From UBA7236 sp035439505 (GTDB lineage: Bacteria > Bacteroidota > Bacteroidia > Chitinophagales > BACL12), in assembly GCA_035439505.1 (NCBI GenBank), contig DAORKJ010000002.1, positions 1-64,000 on the forward strand: a stretch of 64,000 nt of DNA, in the 5' to 3' direction. Below are positions 54,288-63,788 of the stretch, in pieces (positions within the stretch are counted from its first letter, which is position 1; each line of letters opens with the position of its first letter). The translations under genes were made by a program, and so were the position numbers. The notes under the pieces are model-generated. The model had not been told where the DNA came from. It did not search any database and was given only the letters and a program-made list of their open reading frames with translations.

Positions 54288-56051
54288 ATGGAAATTGCAA
54301 TTGTACTAGCCCTGCTAGTATTGGCTATTATTGCCTTTTCTACCGAAAAAATATCGGTAGATATTGTCACGATGACCGCAGTATTGCTGCTGGTTTTGAC
54401 AGGAATTCTCGACTACAAGGAAGCGTTCGCCCCTTTCGGCAGCGATTTTATCATCATGTTGGCATCCATTTTTATTGTCACTTCGGCAATTGATTCCTCT
54501 GGGGTGCTGGAACATTGGACTTCCAAACTCATGCACCGTTCGGGAGGTAGTCAAATGAAACTGATAATGCCTATGATTACTATTACCAGTGCTTTTTCGG
54601 CTTTTATGAATAATACTACCGTAACGGCATTGATGATTAATCCCGCTATGGCTATTGCTAAAAAATCGGGAATTAACTTTTCTAAAATATTACTGCCCCT
54701 CGCTTTTGCCTCAATTGTAGGTGGAACTTGTACTTTAATTGGTACTTCTACTAACGTGGCTGTGAATGCCTATTTGAGCAAAAATGGCTATGAAGCATTT
54801 GGTATGTGGGACTTTACTTTAATTGGTATTATTATGGTAATTGTTACACTGGTGTACATGGCAACGGTTGGAGTAAGAATGTTACCGAACAGACACAATG
54901 GTGACCTCACTGCAGAATATGGCGTAAGAGAATATTTGAGCGAAATTAAAATATTAGCCGGTTCAACTTTAATTGGTCAGGTAATTCACGACTCGGAAAT
55001 AAGCCGCATGGGTTTTAATGTTCTGGCTGTAATAAGAGGAGACAGACAATTTGCACCCGGACCTAATATTTCTTTCCGCGAAGGGGATATTGTTTTAGTA
55101 AAAGGTGCAATGCAACAATTACTGCAAGTAAAAAATACAAAAGGAATTGATATTGTTGCGGATACTTTAGATTTTTATCAACCAAATGATAAGGCGCTTA
55201 AATTAACCGAAGTGGTTGTGCCGGGACGTTCAGATTTAGCCGGTTCAACAATTGCCGAAATCGATTTTAGAAGAAAATACGGTATGGTGATAGTGGCTAT
55301 TAACCGTGAAGGAAAAAATATTACAGAGCAATTAAACAATATTGTTATTGAAGTTGGTGATATGTTGCTTGTACAAGGTACTGATGATGCTTTTAATAAA
55401 TTAAAAAATCACCACGACCTGGTTGTATTATCTGCACATATTCCACCGGTTAAAAATTTGTGGAAAGGTTATTTCGCATTGGGCTTCTTCTGTTTGGCAA
55501 TAATTATAAGCTCTATTAAATTTTTTAACGTGCACGTTTCTGTGGCGTTTTTAGCAAGCGCAGTTTTAAGTATGTTGGTTGGTGCAGTTAAACCGGATGA
55601 TGCCTATAAAAGTATAGAATGGAAATTATTGGTGCTTATTGCAGGTATGACAGCATTCGGAACCGCAATGGGTAATTCAGGCGCCGATAAATATTTAGCA
55701 GAATTAATAGTCAGCTGGTTTGGTGGTTTTGGGCCTACCGGTATCATGTTGGGTTTTATGGTATTAACAGTGTTACTTACTCAACCTATGAGCAACGCGG
55801 CTGCGGCATTAGTAGTATTGCCTGTAGCATTGGAAGCGGCAAATACCTTGCATGTTAATCCATTAAGTTATGCAATTGCTGTAATGCTTTCTGCATCAGT
55901 TTCTTTAATAACTCCATTTGAGCCATCATGTATTTTAGTATATGGGCCGGGTAAATATAAATTTATCGATTTTGTAAAAGTGGGAGGTATATTAACTGCC
56001 ATATTGGTTGGTATTATATATTTTGCAGTGCCTATCATGTGGCCGCTATAA
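54288..56051 (+). CDS. SLC13-family permease with TrkA-C (RCK-C) domains
   Basis: The 587-residue transporter has an N-terminal membrane half with the SLC13 segment MNNTTVTALMINPAM and GTSTNVAVNAYL. Two central RCK-C/TrkA-C domains follow (about 208-380; REYLSEIKILAGSTLIG, VVVPGRSDLAGSTIAEI). A C-terminal membrane half ends the protein (LTQPMSNAAAALVVLPVAL, ITPFEPSCILVYGPG). This layout matches sulfate permeases such as the algal SAC1/SLT proteins and the TrkA-C-containing SLC13 group, which favours sulfate uptake, though other anions are possible. It is under element site 5. Confidence 0.88.
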   Translation: MEIAIVLALLVLAIIAFSTEKISVDIVTMTAVLLLVLTGILDYKEAFAPFGSDFIIMLASIFIVTSAIDSSGVLEHWTSKLMHRSGGSQMKLIMPMITITSAFSAFMNNTTVTALMINPAMAIAKKSGINFSKILLPLAFASIVGGTCTLIGTSTNVAVNAYLSKNGYEAFGMWDFTLIGIIMVIVTLVYMATVGVRMLPNRHNGDLTAEYGVREYLSEIKILAGSTLIGQVIHDSEISRMGFNVLAVIRGDRQFAPGPNISFREGDIVLVKGAMQQLLQVKNTKGIDIVADTLDFYQPNDKALKLTEVVVPGRSDLAGSTIAEIDFRRKYGMVIVAINREGKNITEQLNNIVIEVGDMLLVQGTDDAFNKLKNHHDLVVLSAHIPPVKNLWKGYFALGFFCLAIIISSIKFFNVHVSVAFLASAVLSMLVGAVKPDDAYKSIEWKLLVLIAGMTAFGTAMGNSGADKYLAELIVSWFGGFGPTGIMLGFMVLTVLLTQPMSNAAAALVVLPVALEAANTLHVNPLSYAIAVMLSASVSLITPFEPSCILVYGPGKYKFIDFVKVGGILTAILVGIIYFAVPIMWPL

Positions 56052-56075
56052 TGGTGCCATTAAACGAAATTATTT

Positions 56076-56104
56076 GCGGCTTATTTATAAGCCGCATTTT
56101 TTTT
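56076..56104 (+). terminator. Intrinsic terminator after the SLC13 gene
   Basis: GCGGCTTAT (56076-56084) and ATAAGCCGC (56087-56095) form a perfect stem with a 2-base gap, followed by ATTTTTTTT. The stop codon of the convergent ATPase gene lies inside the stem. Confidence 0.9.
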
Positions 56105-58576
56105 GCGCAAAATATATTTATATAATTCAATCCAAAGTACTGCTAACATACTCACCCCAAAACAGGCTAAAATTTCAACAATACTTAATGCACTAAATTG
56201 AAATAAATTACGAACCGGTTCGAGATAAATGGAAAGTAAAAGTACAGTTGTTGATATACATAAAATAATTGGAACCAAAGGGTTTTTATAGCGTAAGGTA
56301 TGCAAAATTGAATAATAAAATGAACGATTTACCAGCGTTAATAAAATATTACTAAAAATTAAAATGGTATAAATTATAGTTCGGATGAATTGTTCATTGT
56401 AGCCTTGTATCATCAGGAAATATGCAGGGGTTAAACATCCTGCAGTTATTACCAGCCCCTGAACTATACTCATATTTAATTCCTTTATGGAAAAAAATCG
56501 ATTCGACATTTTTCGGGGTGATTTATCCATTGAATCTGCATCTGCAGGTTCGTTTTCAAAAATAATGGAACAGGTAGGCCCCATAATTAATTCCAGCATA
56601 ATTACGTGAATGGGGTTGAAGAAATCGGTAAAGTCCCAAAAAAATAATAGAGGTATTGTAACTATCAGAATAATGGGAATATGAATGCTGATAATATAAC
56701 GAATGGCTTTTTTAAGATTTTCATATATTCTTCTACCCAAAGCTACGGCCTCAACCATATGTTGAAGATTATCATCGGTTAGAATTAATGAGGCAGCTTG
56801 CTTGGCAATTTCAGTTCCTCGCTGCCCCATCGCAATACCAATATGCGCTGCTTTTAATGCAGGGCCATCGTTTACGCCATCTCCTGTCATGGCTACAATT
56901 TCCCCGTTGCGTTTATATGCTTCCACCACTTTTAATTTCGCTTCGGGAAACATGCGTGCATACACATCTACATCACGAACTTTTTGCGCAATTGTTTCGT
57001 CGCTCATCTCCATTATTTCATTTCCAGTTAAAACTGTAGCATGATTTTTTAAACCAATTTGCTGAGCAATGGCGACTGCTGTTGGAGCATAATCGCCGGT
57101 TATCATTTTTACCCCAATACCGGCTTTATAAAATGATTGAACAATGGATGCAGTATTTTTTTTAGGAGGATCGTTAAATGCAATTAATCCTAAAAATGTA
57201 AATGTTAATTCAGATTGTGCTAGCGGGAAAGTTGTATAATTATTGGCTGATTTAGCTACTGCTAAAACACGATATCCTTGTGATGATAATTGTTGAGTTG
57301 TTGAAATAACCTTTGCTTTTTGTTGTTCGGTTAAGGTTGACTGGCGTATTATACTTTCAACACCACCTTTCGCAGCTATTATAATATCGTTAGCTGCATT
57401 TCGAAAAACATGTGTCATAATTGGTGGTGTACCCGCAAGTGGATATTCATGCACCATTTTGTATTCTAATCGTTGATCGGTTGTATATGAATTAGTATAT
57501 AAAACATGAATTGATTTTTCCATCGGGTCGAAAGGTGAAACCTCCGATGACCACATGGCATATTCTAAAACAATATTTGGTTGTGCAGGATTATCGATAT
57601 AAGAATAATAACTGTCGCTTTCTAAAATATAAACGCCGGCAACCTGCATACTATTTTCAGTTAATGTGCCGGTTTTATCTGCGCATATTATTGTAGCAGC
57701 ACCTAAAGCCTCAACAGTTTGTGGTGTGCGAGCAATCACATTTTTTTTAATTAAACGAAATGCGCCTAATGCTAAAAACGTGCTGAATGCAACAGGAATT
57801 TCTTCAGGTAAAACCGACATGGCCATGGTTAATCCGTGTAATAAGCCGTGTAATAGACTACCGGTTGTATAATAATTAATTCCCCACACTATAAAAAAGG
57901 CAATAACACCGGCAATTACCATGTGTAATACAAATGCGCTTATTTGTATTTGCAAAGGTGTTTTGCTGGTTTCAATTGCAGATAAACTTTTTCCTATTTT
58001 ACCCATTTCGGTTTGCACACCAACACGCGTTACTTTTGCTATACATGAACCTGTTGCCACTAATGTTCCCTTAAATATCAAAACAGGGTCACCTCCCGGT
58101 GCTTTAAATACAGGAACCGACTCACCTGTCAACATGCTTTCATTCACCGAAAAATCATGTGCTTCTAATAATTCAGCATCTGCAGGAACAATATTGCCAT
58201 CCTCACAAAAAATGATATCATTCACCACAATATCATTTGTAGGAACTATTATTGTTTTTCCTGAGCGAGCAACTTTAGCCCCACTATCTGTTAATTGTTT
58301 GAGAGCTTCTACCGCATTACTGCTTCTGTTTTCCTGATATATGGAAATACCGGCTACAAAAAATAAAGCCGCTAACATAATAAATCCTTCAGCCGATTCG
58401 CCTAAAATAAAATAAATAATAGCTGCAATTACTAAAATAATAAACATAGGCTCTGCTACTACGCCTAAAAGTAAATGCCATAATTTATTTTGACGTTTAC
58501 CTGTGATGCCGTTAGCGCCAAACTGCTGGCGCACAGCAATTACTTCTTTTTCGGATAAACCTGGTGGGATATTCAT
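56081..58576 (-). CDS. P-type cation-transporting ATPase
   Basis: The 831-residue pump has the N-terminal cation-ATPase domain, the TGES actuator motif, the phosphorylation motif DKTGTLTE and TGDGVNDGPALK. About ten membrane helices are present. The M4 motif reads PEEIP where SERCA-type calcium pumps have PEGLP, so calcium is likely but not certain. Its start is the ATG at 58576, with TACCTTTA (58601-58608, minus) as a possible -7 box. Its stop codon lies within the neighbouring terminator. Confidence 0.9.
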   Translation of the reverse strand: MNIPPGLSEKEVIAVRQQFGANGITGKRQNKLWHLLLGVVAEPMFIILVIAAIIYFILGESAEGFIMLAALFFVAGISIYQENRSSNAVEALKQLTDSGAKVARSGKTIIVPTNDIVVNDIIFCEDGNIVPADAELLEAHDFSVNESMLTGESVPVFKAPGGDPVLIFKGTLVATGSCIAKVTRVGVQTEMGKIGKSLSAIETSKTPLQIQISAFVLHMVIAGVIAFFIVWGINYYTTGSLLHGLLHGLTMAMSVLPEEIPVAFSTFLALGAFRLIKKNVIARTPQTVEALGAATIICADKTGTLTENSMQVAGVYILESDSYYSYIDNPAQPNIVLEYAMWSSEVSPFDPMEKSIHVLYTNSYTTDQRLEYKMVHEYPLAGTPPIMTHVFRNAANDIIIAAKGGVESIIRQSTLTEQQKAKVISTTQQLSSQGYRVLAVAKSANNYTTFPLAQSELTFTFLGLIAFNDPPKKNTASIVQSFYKAGIGVKMITGDYAPTAVAIAQQIGLKNHATVLTGNEIMEMSDETIAQKVRDVDVYARMFPEAKLKVVEAYKRNGEIVAMTGDGVNDGPALKAAHIGIAMGQRGTEIAKQAASLILTDDNLQHMVEAVALGRRIYENLKKAIRYIISIHIPIILIVTIPLLFFWDFTDFFNPIHVIMLELIMGPTCSIIFENEPADADSMDKSPRKMSNRFFSIKELNMSIVQGLVITAGCLTPAYFLMIQGYNEQFIRTIIYTILIFSNILLTLVNRSFYYSILHTLRYKNPLVPIILCISTTVLLLSIYLEPVRNLFQFSALSIVEILACFGVSMLAVLWIELYKYILRKKNAAYK

Positions 58577-58659
58577 TGTTAATGCCTAAATTAAGCATTA
58601 TAAAGGTAATACCTGATACGCAGTAGTAAGATGATTAAAATCAGCAAAAATTTGGGCAG

Positions 58660-60084
58660 TTATTTACCTTTTCCCTGGAAAATGATGAGCACTGTATAAA
58701 TCATAATTTTAAAATCAATAGCCAGACTCATGTTTTCGATATATAATAAATCGTATTTCATACGTTGTACCATTTGGTCAACATTACTGGCATAACCAAA
58801 CTTTACCATACCCCAACTGGTTAAGCCGGGTTTTACTTTTTGAAGATGTTTATAGGAAGGGGCAATTTTGGTTATTTGGTCTATATAAAATTGTCGTTCA
58901 GGTCGCGGCCCAACTAAACTCATTTCGCCTTTAAGGATATTAAATATTTGAGGTAATTCATCAAATCGCCATTTGCGCATTACCTTACCCCAGGTTGTAA
59001 TCCGTTCATCATTTTCACTGCTTAAGGCTGGTCCGTTATCTTCAGCAGTTACATACATAGACCTGAATTTTATGATGGTGAATGGTTTGCTATTAATACC
59101 TACTCGCTGTTGATAATAAAATATTGGTCCTTTGGATGAGAATTTGACTTTTATAGCTATAAACAAATACAAAGGCCATAATATAAGTATAACAAAAATG
59201 GCAACTGCGATATCGATTCCACGTTTAATAATCCGCTGCCAACGTGGCATCAGGTCAGGATAAATTTCGATTAATACTGCCCCTAATACATTACCCATTT
59301 TTACACTTCCTGATAATATATCATACATATCAGGTACAATTTTAATCACGATATTACCTTTTTCTGCCAGTTTATCAATTATTTCATTTAATAAATGGTG
59401 TTCAGAAGTTTCTATCGCAATAATAACTTCATCAATATTGCGGGCATTTATAATTTCATTTAATTGCGATAAATTACCTAAACAAGGCATAAATTTATCT
59501 AAATCAGAACCATGGTTGCCATTTGCTTCGATGTAACCTACAAATGCATAACCTAATGATTTTTTGTAATGGGTTATTTCCTGGTGTATAGACGATGCGC
59601 GTAAATCACTCCCAATTATAATGGTATTATAAGCCACTACACCTTTTTGCAATTGACGTTTTGCTCTGGTTAATATGATAATCCGAAACAATACGGTTAA
59701 AAGAAATTGCCCGAAAAACAATAAAAAGAATATTTGATAATAGTCGCGGTAGTCGCTAATATAATCATCAAGCAGCAATGCAAAGAAAATAATTAATACA
59801 CCTATAAATGAAACAACAAAGGTGCGTGTTAATTCTGCTAAACGCGATTTACGGTAAATGTCGGTATAGGTTCCGCCAATAAAATGTAACACTATCCAAA
59901 TAATAGGAATGGCAAAAATGCCGTAGAAAAAATTTTTATCGTTAAGTACTTTATTGGTAATATCAAAAGGTAAATCTTCAATAACAAATTTGCGATAGAA
60001 AAATAACCCAGCCCATACCAGCATTGCCGCGAAATAATCGAGCAGGATATAGGTAAGGATGCCAATTTTCTTTTTAAATCGCAT
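58660..60084 (-). CDS. Polyprenyl-phosphate sugar phosphotransferase
   Basis: The 474-residue initiating enzyme for exopolysaccharide or O-antigen synthesis moves a sugar phosphate from UDP-sugar to undecaprenyl phosphate. Four N-terminal membrane helices precede a Rossmann-like central domain (about 140-260). The C-terminal bacterial sugar transferase domain has the signatures KRGIDIAVAIFVILILWPLYL, GPIFYYQQRVG, FRSM and LVGPRPERQFY. The sugar is not predictable. Its ATG shares one base with the stop of the upstream lipoprotein gene. Confidence 0.9.
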   Translation of the reverse strand: MRFKKKIGILTYILLDYFAAMLVWAGLFFYRKFVIEDLPFDITNKVLNDKNFFYGIFAIPIIWIVLHFIGGTYTDIYRKSRLAELTRTFVVSFIGVLIIFFALLLDDYISDYRDYYQIFFLLFFGQFLLTVLFRIIILTRAKRQLQKGVVAYNTIIIGSDLRASSIHQEITHYKKSLGYAFVGYIEANGNHGSDLDKFMPCLGNLSQLNEIINARNIDEVIIAIETSEHHLLNEIIDKLAEKGNIVIKIVPDMYDILSGSVKMGNVLGAVLIEIYPDLMPRWQRIIKRGIDIAVAIFVILILWPLYLFIAIKVKFSSKGPIFYYQQRVGINSKPFTIIKFRSMYVTAEDNGPALSSENDERITTWGKVMRKWRFDELPQIFNILKGEMSLVGPRPERQFYIDQITKIAPSYKHLQKVKPGLTSWGMVKFGYASNVDQMVQRMKYDLLYIENMSLAIDFKIMIYTVLIIFQGKGK

Positions 60085-60962
60085 TATTTTGATTGTATAA
60101 TTTTAATATTATCAAACATAATTGTTGCTGTGTCCAGCGTGTTAATAGCTCTGAATTCTAAATGATAAGACTCCGGTTGGTATGCTGCAAAATATTGCAA
60201 AGTGGCATTTAAATTCACATATATCTTATTCCAGTTTTCTTTAGATGTAATGGTAAGCACCTCATCATATAAAGCTGATCCGGTTGCTGTATTACATTTT
60301 ACCCAGATATTGAAAGGAATATCGCATTTATAATCTAACTCTAAAAATAACTGATGGTCAATAGCCGGAAAAAATAATGGGTCGCTGGTTTGAACATAAA
60401 ATGTATCAATTGCACCTGTCATAGTGCTTATAGCTGAGCGATTGCCCTCAAACACCAACGATTCGTCAGAAGTAGTAGTTAGTATAGCATCTTCAATTAC
60501 ACTATAAAACGGGTTGCTGCTTTCAAACCGTTCTATCATAAGAAATGTGATTGCAGCAGAATTTTTATAGGTTGTTGCAGGCGATATAGTATCTGTAGCT
60601 CCTGCAATTAAATTTCTTGTTATGGTATAAGGATTATAAAATGGATAAATCATTCCAGTTCCTGATATTCCATTTTCCTTTATTCCGGGGTAAACAATTA
60701 TTTCTGTTTCACCATCGGCAAGAATTGGAACGGTAGCAGGTAATTCAAATGCCCCAATAAATTCGTTATTCGCATACACCCAGGCATCAGGTAATTTTGA
60801 TGAAGCATAACCCTGAATATCTAAACTGGTTGTAAACGAAAATTCGTTAATGTAAACATAAGATGGAATTTTTTCTTCGGGGTTGATAATTTCGCAACCC
60901 TGCATAAATAGCACCCCACTACAGCCAATTATGATATTTTTTAATGTATTTCCCAGCTTCAT
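60084..60962 (-). CDS. Lipoprotein of unknown function
   Basis: The 292-residue protein has a lipoprotein signal with lipobox MQGC (Cys at about 23). It lies between a Gfo/Idh/MocA dehydrogenase and the sugar transferase and overlaps the latter by one base. Its C-terminal half (LFLELDYKCDIPFNIWVKCN; YHLEFRAINTLDTATIMFDNIKI) resembles galactose-binding or carbohydrate-binding jelly-roll folds. The ATG at 60962 is chosen over the TTG at 60965. The function is unknown; a link to surface polysaccharide is suggested by position only. Confidence 0.75.
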   Translation of the reverse strand: MKLGNTLKNIIIGCSGVLFMQGCEIINPEEKIPSYVYINEFSFTTSLDIQGYASSKLPDAWVYANNEFIGAFELPATVPILADGETEIIVYPGIKENGISGTGMIYPFYNPYTITRNLIAGATDTISPATTYKNSAAITFLMIERFESSNPFYSVIEDAILTTTSDESLVFEGNRSAISTMTGAIDTFYVQTSDPLFFPAIDHQLFLELDYKCDIPFNIWVKCNTATGSALYDEVLTITSKENWNKIYVNLNATLQYFAAYQPESYHLEFRAINTLDTATIMFDNIKIIQSK

Positions 60963-60990
60963 CAATAATTAATTTTTAAATGCTTTTCGA

Positions 60991-61974
60991 TTATCGATAA
61001 GCAACATTTTTTTCAATTTTATGCAGAATCATATGGGCAACTTGTAAAGCGCGATAACCATCTTCAATAGTAACCGGTGTGTCGGTATCGTTGATAATAG
61101 CTTTGGCAAATTGTTCTAATTCCATCTTTATCGCATTAACAGGAGTAATAATAGGTTTATCCATTTTAATTACCCGTTTTTTAGACGCATCACCGGTGTT
61201 AATCTCTATAGTAAACGCATCTTCATCAGGATTAGCATCACTCATCGTTAATATTTCAGTCATATTTTCCCCAAAATCTACTGCAATATAGGCATCGCGT
61301 TGAAAAAGACGCATTTTACGCATTTTTTTCATGGAAATACGACTTGCAGTAAGATTAGCAACACAACCGTTGTCAAATTCAAGACGGGCATTAGCTATAT
61401 CAGGTTGGTTACTCAATACTTTCACACCACTTGCACTTACTTTTTTGACATTAGAATGAACAAGATGTAACACAATATCGATATCGTGAATCATCAGGTC
61501 CAATACCACCGAAACATCTGTTCCTCTTGGATTAAATGTAGAAAGACGGTGCGACTCAATAAACATGGGCTGAATATCAAGGTCCTTGATGGCTAAAAAA
61601 GCTGGATTGAAGCGCTCCACATGCCCCACTTGTGCCTTTACATTGGCTTCATGAGCAAGCGACATGATGTATTTGGCCTCGCTAACCGTATTGGCTAGTG
61701 GTTTTTCAATAAAAATGTGTTTGGCCTTTTTTAATGCTGCTCTGGCGCAATCGTAATGTGAAATGGTGGGTGTCACAATATCAACGGCATCGCATACCTC
61801 AATAAGTTTGTGAATGCTGTTGAAACGCGGAATCTGGAATGTTTCTGCCGCATACTTCGCATTTGTTTCGTCCGGGTCGTAAAAGCCAACAAGCTCAAAG
61901 TCAGGAATTTCCTTCAGTAACTTCAAATGGATTTTCCCCAAATGTCCGGCACCTAATACACCAATTCTAACCAT
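60991..61974 (-). CDS. Gfo/Idh/MocA-family oxidoreductase
   Basis: The 327-residue enzyme has an N-terminal NAD(P) Rossmann fold (GVLGAGHLGKIHLKLL) and the EKP motif (HIFIEKPLANTVSEAK). It has the C-terminal alpha/beta domain of the family (DLMIHDIDIVLHLV). Family members reduce or oxidise sugars and inositols. Its position before the lipoprotein and sugar transferase fits nucleotide-sugar metabolism, but the substrate is open. A TAAATTTG box precedes it on the minus strand (61989-61996). Confidence 0.88.
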   Translation of the reverse strand: MVRIGVLGAGHLGKIHLKLLKEIPDFELVGFYDPDETNAKYAAETFQIPRFNSIHKLIEVCDAVDIVTPTISHYDCARAALKKAKHIFIEKPLANTVSEAKYIMSLAHEANVKAQVGHVERFNPAFLAIKDLDIQPMFIESHRLSTFNPRGTDVSVVLDLMIHDIDIVLHLVHSNVKKVSASGVKVLSNQPDIANARLEFDNGCVANLTASRISMKKMRKMRLFQRDAYIAVDFGENMTEILTMSDANPDEDAFTIEINTGDASKKRVIKMDKPIITPVNAIKMELEQFAKAIINDTDTPVTIEDGYRALQVAHMILHKIEKNVAYR

Positions 61975-61988
61975 ACATGGATTTGTGG

Positions 61989-61996
61989 CAAATTTA
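61989..61996 (-). promoter_or_regulatory. -7 box for the Gfo/Idh/MocA operon
   Basis: On the minus strand TAAATTTG fits TAnnTTTG exactly, 14 bases before the ATG at 61974. It would drive the oxidoreductase, lipoprotein and sugar transferase genes. Confidence 0.5.
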
Positions 61997-62127
61997 ATTT
62001 ATTCACCTTGAGCGTTATATAAAATGAAGATATAAATGTCCACGTTTTATACAATATGTATATCAACCAACACAGTTTACCAAAATCTGACATGAAAAAT
62101 GCTTTATCTTCACCTCGAAATTCAGGT

Positions 62128-63780
62128 ATGACAAAAAGTAGTTTTTCTTTACCACTGGTATTACTACCCTTGCTTTCAGGTTTATTGCTCTGGGCTGCCT
62201 GGCCGCCTTTACCTTATACGTTTTTGGTTTTTATCGGGTTTGTTCCACTGCTTCTGGGTGCAAAAATGGTTAATGACAGGTTTGTAAAATTTACTTCTTT
62301 CAAGGTTTGGTTAAGCCTGTATTTTGGCTTGTTGCTTTGGAATCTGCTCACCACTTGGTGGGTAAGTAATGCAAGTGTAGCAGGAGGTTTGTTTGCCAAT
62401 ATGGCCAACCCGATTTTAATGACCGTGCCGCTTATGCTTGCTCGAAATACCGGGAAACGTCTTGGTGAAAATGCAGGCTTGTTGGCATTTATTGTTTACT
62501 GGATGAGTTTTGAGTTTATCCATCTCCGCTGGGAATTAACCTGGCCATGGTTGTCGCTGGGAAATGTATTTGCACTTAATCATACATTGATTCAATGGTA
62601 CGAATACACGGGTGTTTTTGGTGGTACTTTATGGGTATTAGTAGCCAATGTGCTGATATATAAAATTGTGTCTAAGTTTATTTTTACCCAAACTGAAAAC
62701 AATCAACAAAAGAAAAAAACATCCTTAATGTACGGAACAATTTTCCTCCTTTGGATTATTATTCCGATTGTAATTTCTAAAAACATTTATAACCATTATG
62801 TAGAAAAAGGAACATCAACTAATGTTACTGTTGTACAACCAAATTTCGACCCATATACAGAAAAATTTACTATTCCCTACAGTATTCAAATGGATAAAAT
62901 GTTATCGCTTTCGCTAGATGGCATTACCGATTCAACATCATTTTTGGTGTGGCCGGAAACGGCAATTCAAACTGAAATTTGGTTAGATAAACTGCCTTAT
63001 GAAAAACCGGTAAGAGATATTCAAAAAGCAATTGACAGTTTCCCGAATTTAACTGCTGTTGTCGGGATAAATGGATTTGAACGATATTACGATAAAAGTA
63101 AAGTTTCACCAACCGCTAGAACATTTGTAACGCATAATTCAAAACGTGATACAATTATTTACGACATTTATAATACAGCACTTGCCATAAATGGTAACGG
63201 ACCTCAGGGTTATTATCATAAATCTAAATTAGTGCCCGGTGTTGAACGAATGCCATATCCCGGTTTTTTTGCATTTATAGGGTCATGGGCAATTGAACTC
63301 GGCGGAATTTCCGGAAGTTTAGGTATTCAAAAAGAACGCACAGTGTTTTTTAATAAAGACAGTATTGGGGTTGCTCCTGTAATTTGTTATGAAAGTATTT
63401 TTGGAGAATATGTTTCTGACTACGTGAATAAAGGTGCGGGTTTAATTTTTATTATTACTAACGATGGTTGGTGGGGAAAAACAAATGGATATTTACAACA
63501 TAACGAATATGCCAAATTGCGCAGCATCGAAACAAGAAGAAGTATTGCCCGCTCTGCAAATACCGGTACATCATGTTTTATTAACCAACGTGGAGATATT
63601 TCACAGGCAACGGAATGGCGAGAAGATGCTGTAATAAATCAATCTTTAAAAGTTAATACTACAATCACTTTTTACACTAAACATGGCGACTATCTAGCCC
63701 GTATTGCTTTAATTATTTCCGGATTATTAGCTATTACAGCATTAGTGAACAGGGTTAGATCAAAAATTAAATCAAATTAA
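62128..63780 (+). CDS. lnt: Apolipoprotein N-acyltransferase
   Basis: Lnt adds the third acyl chain to lipoproteins at the inner membrane. The protein has six or so N-terminal membrane helices (LPLVLLPLLSGLLLWAAWPP) and a nitrilase-like domain with the catalytic Glu in WPETAIQTE, Lys in YHKSKLVPGVE and Cys in VICYESIFGE. The frame is open from 62056 with ATGs also at 62092 and 62128. I chose 62128 because it gives the normal short N-terminus and follows a TATCTTCA box (62105-62112); the longer start is possible. Confidence 0.9.
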   Translation: MTKSSFSLPLVLLPLLSGLLLWAAWPPLPYTFLVFIGFVPLLLGAKMVNDRFVKFTSFKVWLSLYFGLLLWNLLTTWWVSNASVAGGLFANMANPILMTVPLMLARNTGKRLGENAGLLAFIVYWMSFEFIHLRWELTWPWLSLGNVFALNHTLIQWYEYTGVFGGTLWVLVANVLIYKIVSKFIFTQTENNQQKKKTSLMYGTIFLLWIIIPIVISKNIYNHYVEKGTSTNVTVVQPNFDPYTEKFTIPYSIQMDKMLSLSLDGITDSTSFLVWPETAIQTEIWLDKLPYEKPVRDIQKAIDSFPNLTAVVGINGFERYYDKSKVSPTARTFVTHNSKRDTIIYDIYNTALAINGNGPQGYYHKSKLVPGVERMPYPGFFAFIGSWAIELGGISGSLGIQKERTVFFNKDSIGVAPVICYESIFGEYVSDYVNKGAGLIFIITNDGWWGKTNGYLQHNEYAKLRSIETRRSIARSANTGTSCFINQRGDISQATEWREDAVINQSLKVNTTITFYTKHGDYLARIALIISGLLAITALVNRVRSKIKSN

Positions 63781-63788
63781 ATTAAATT

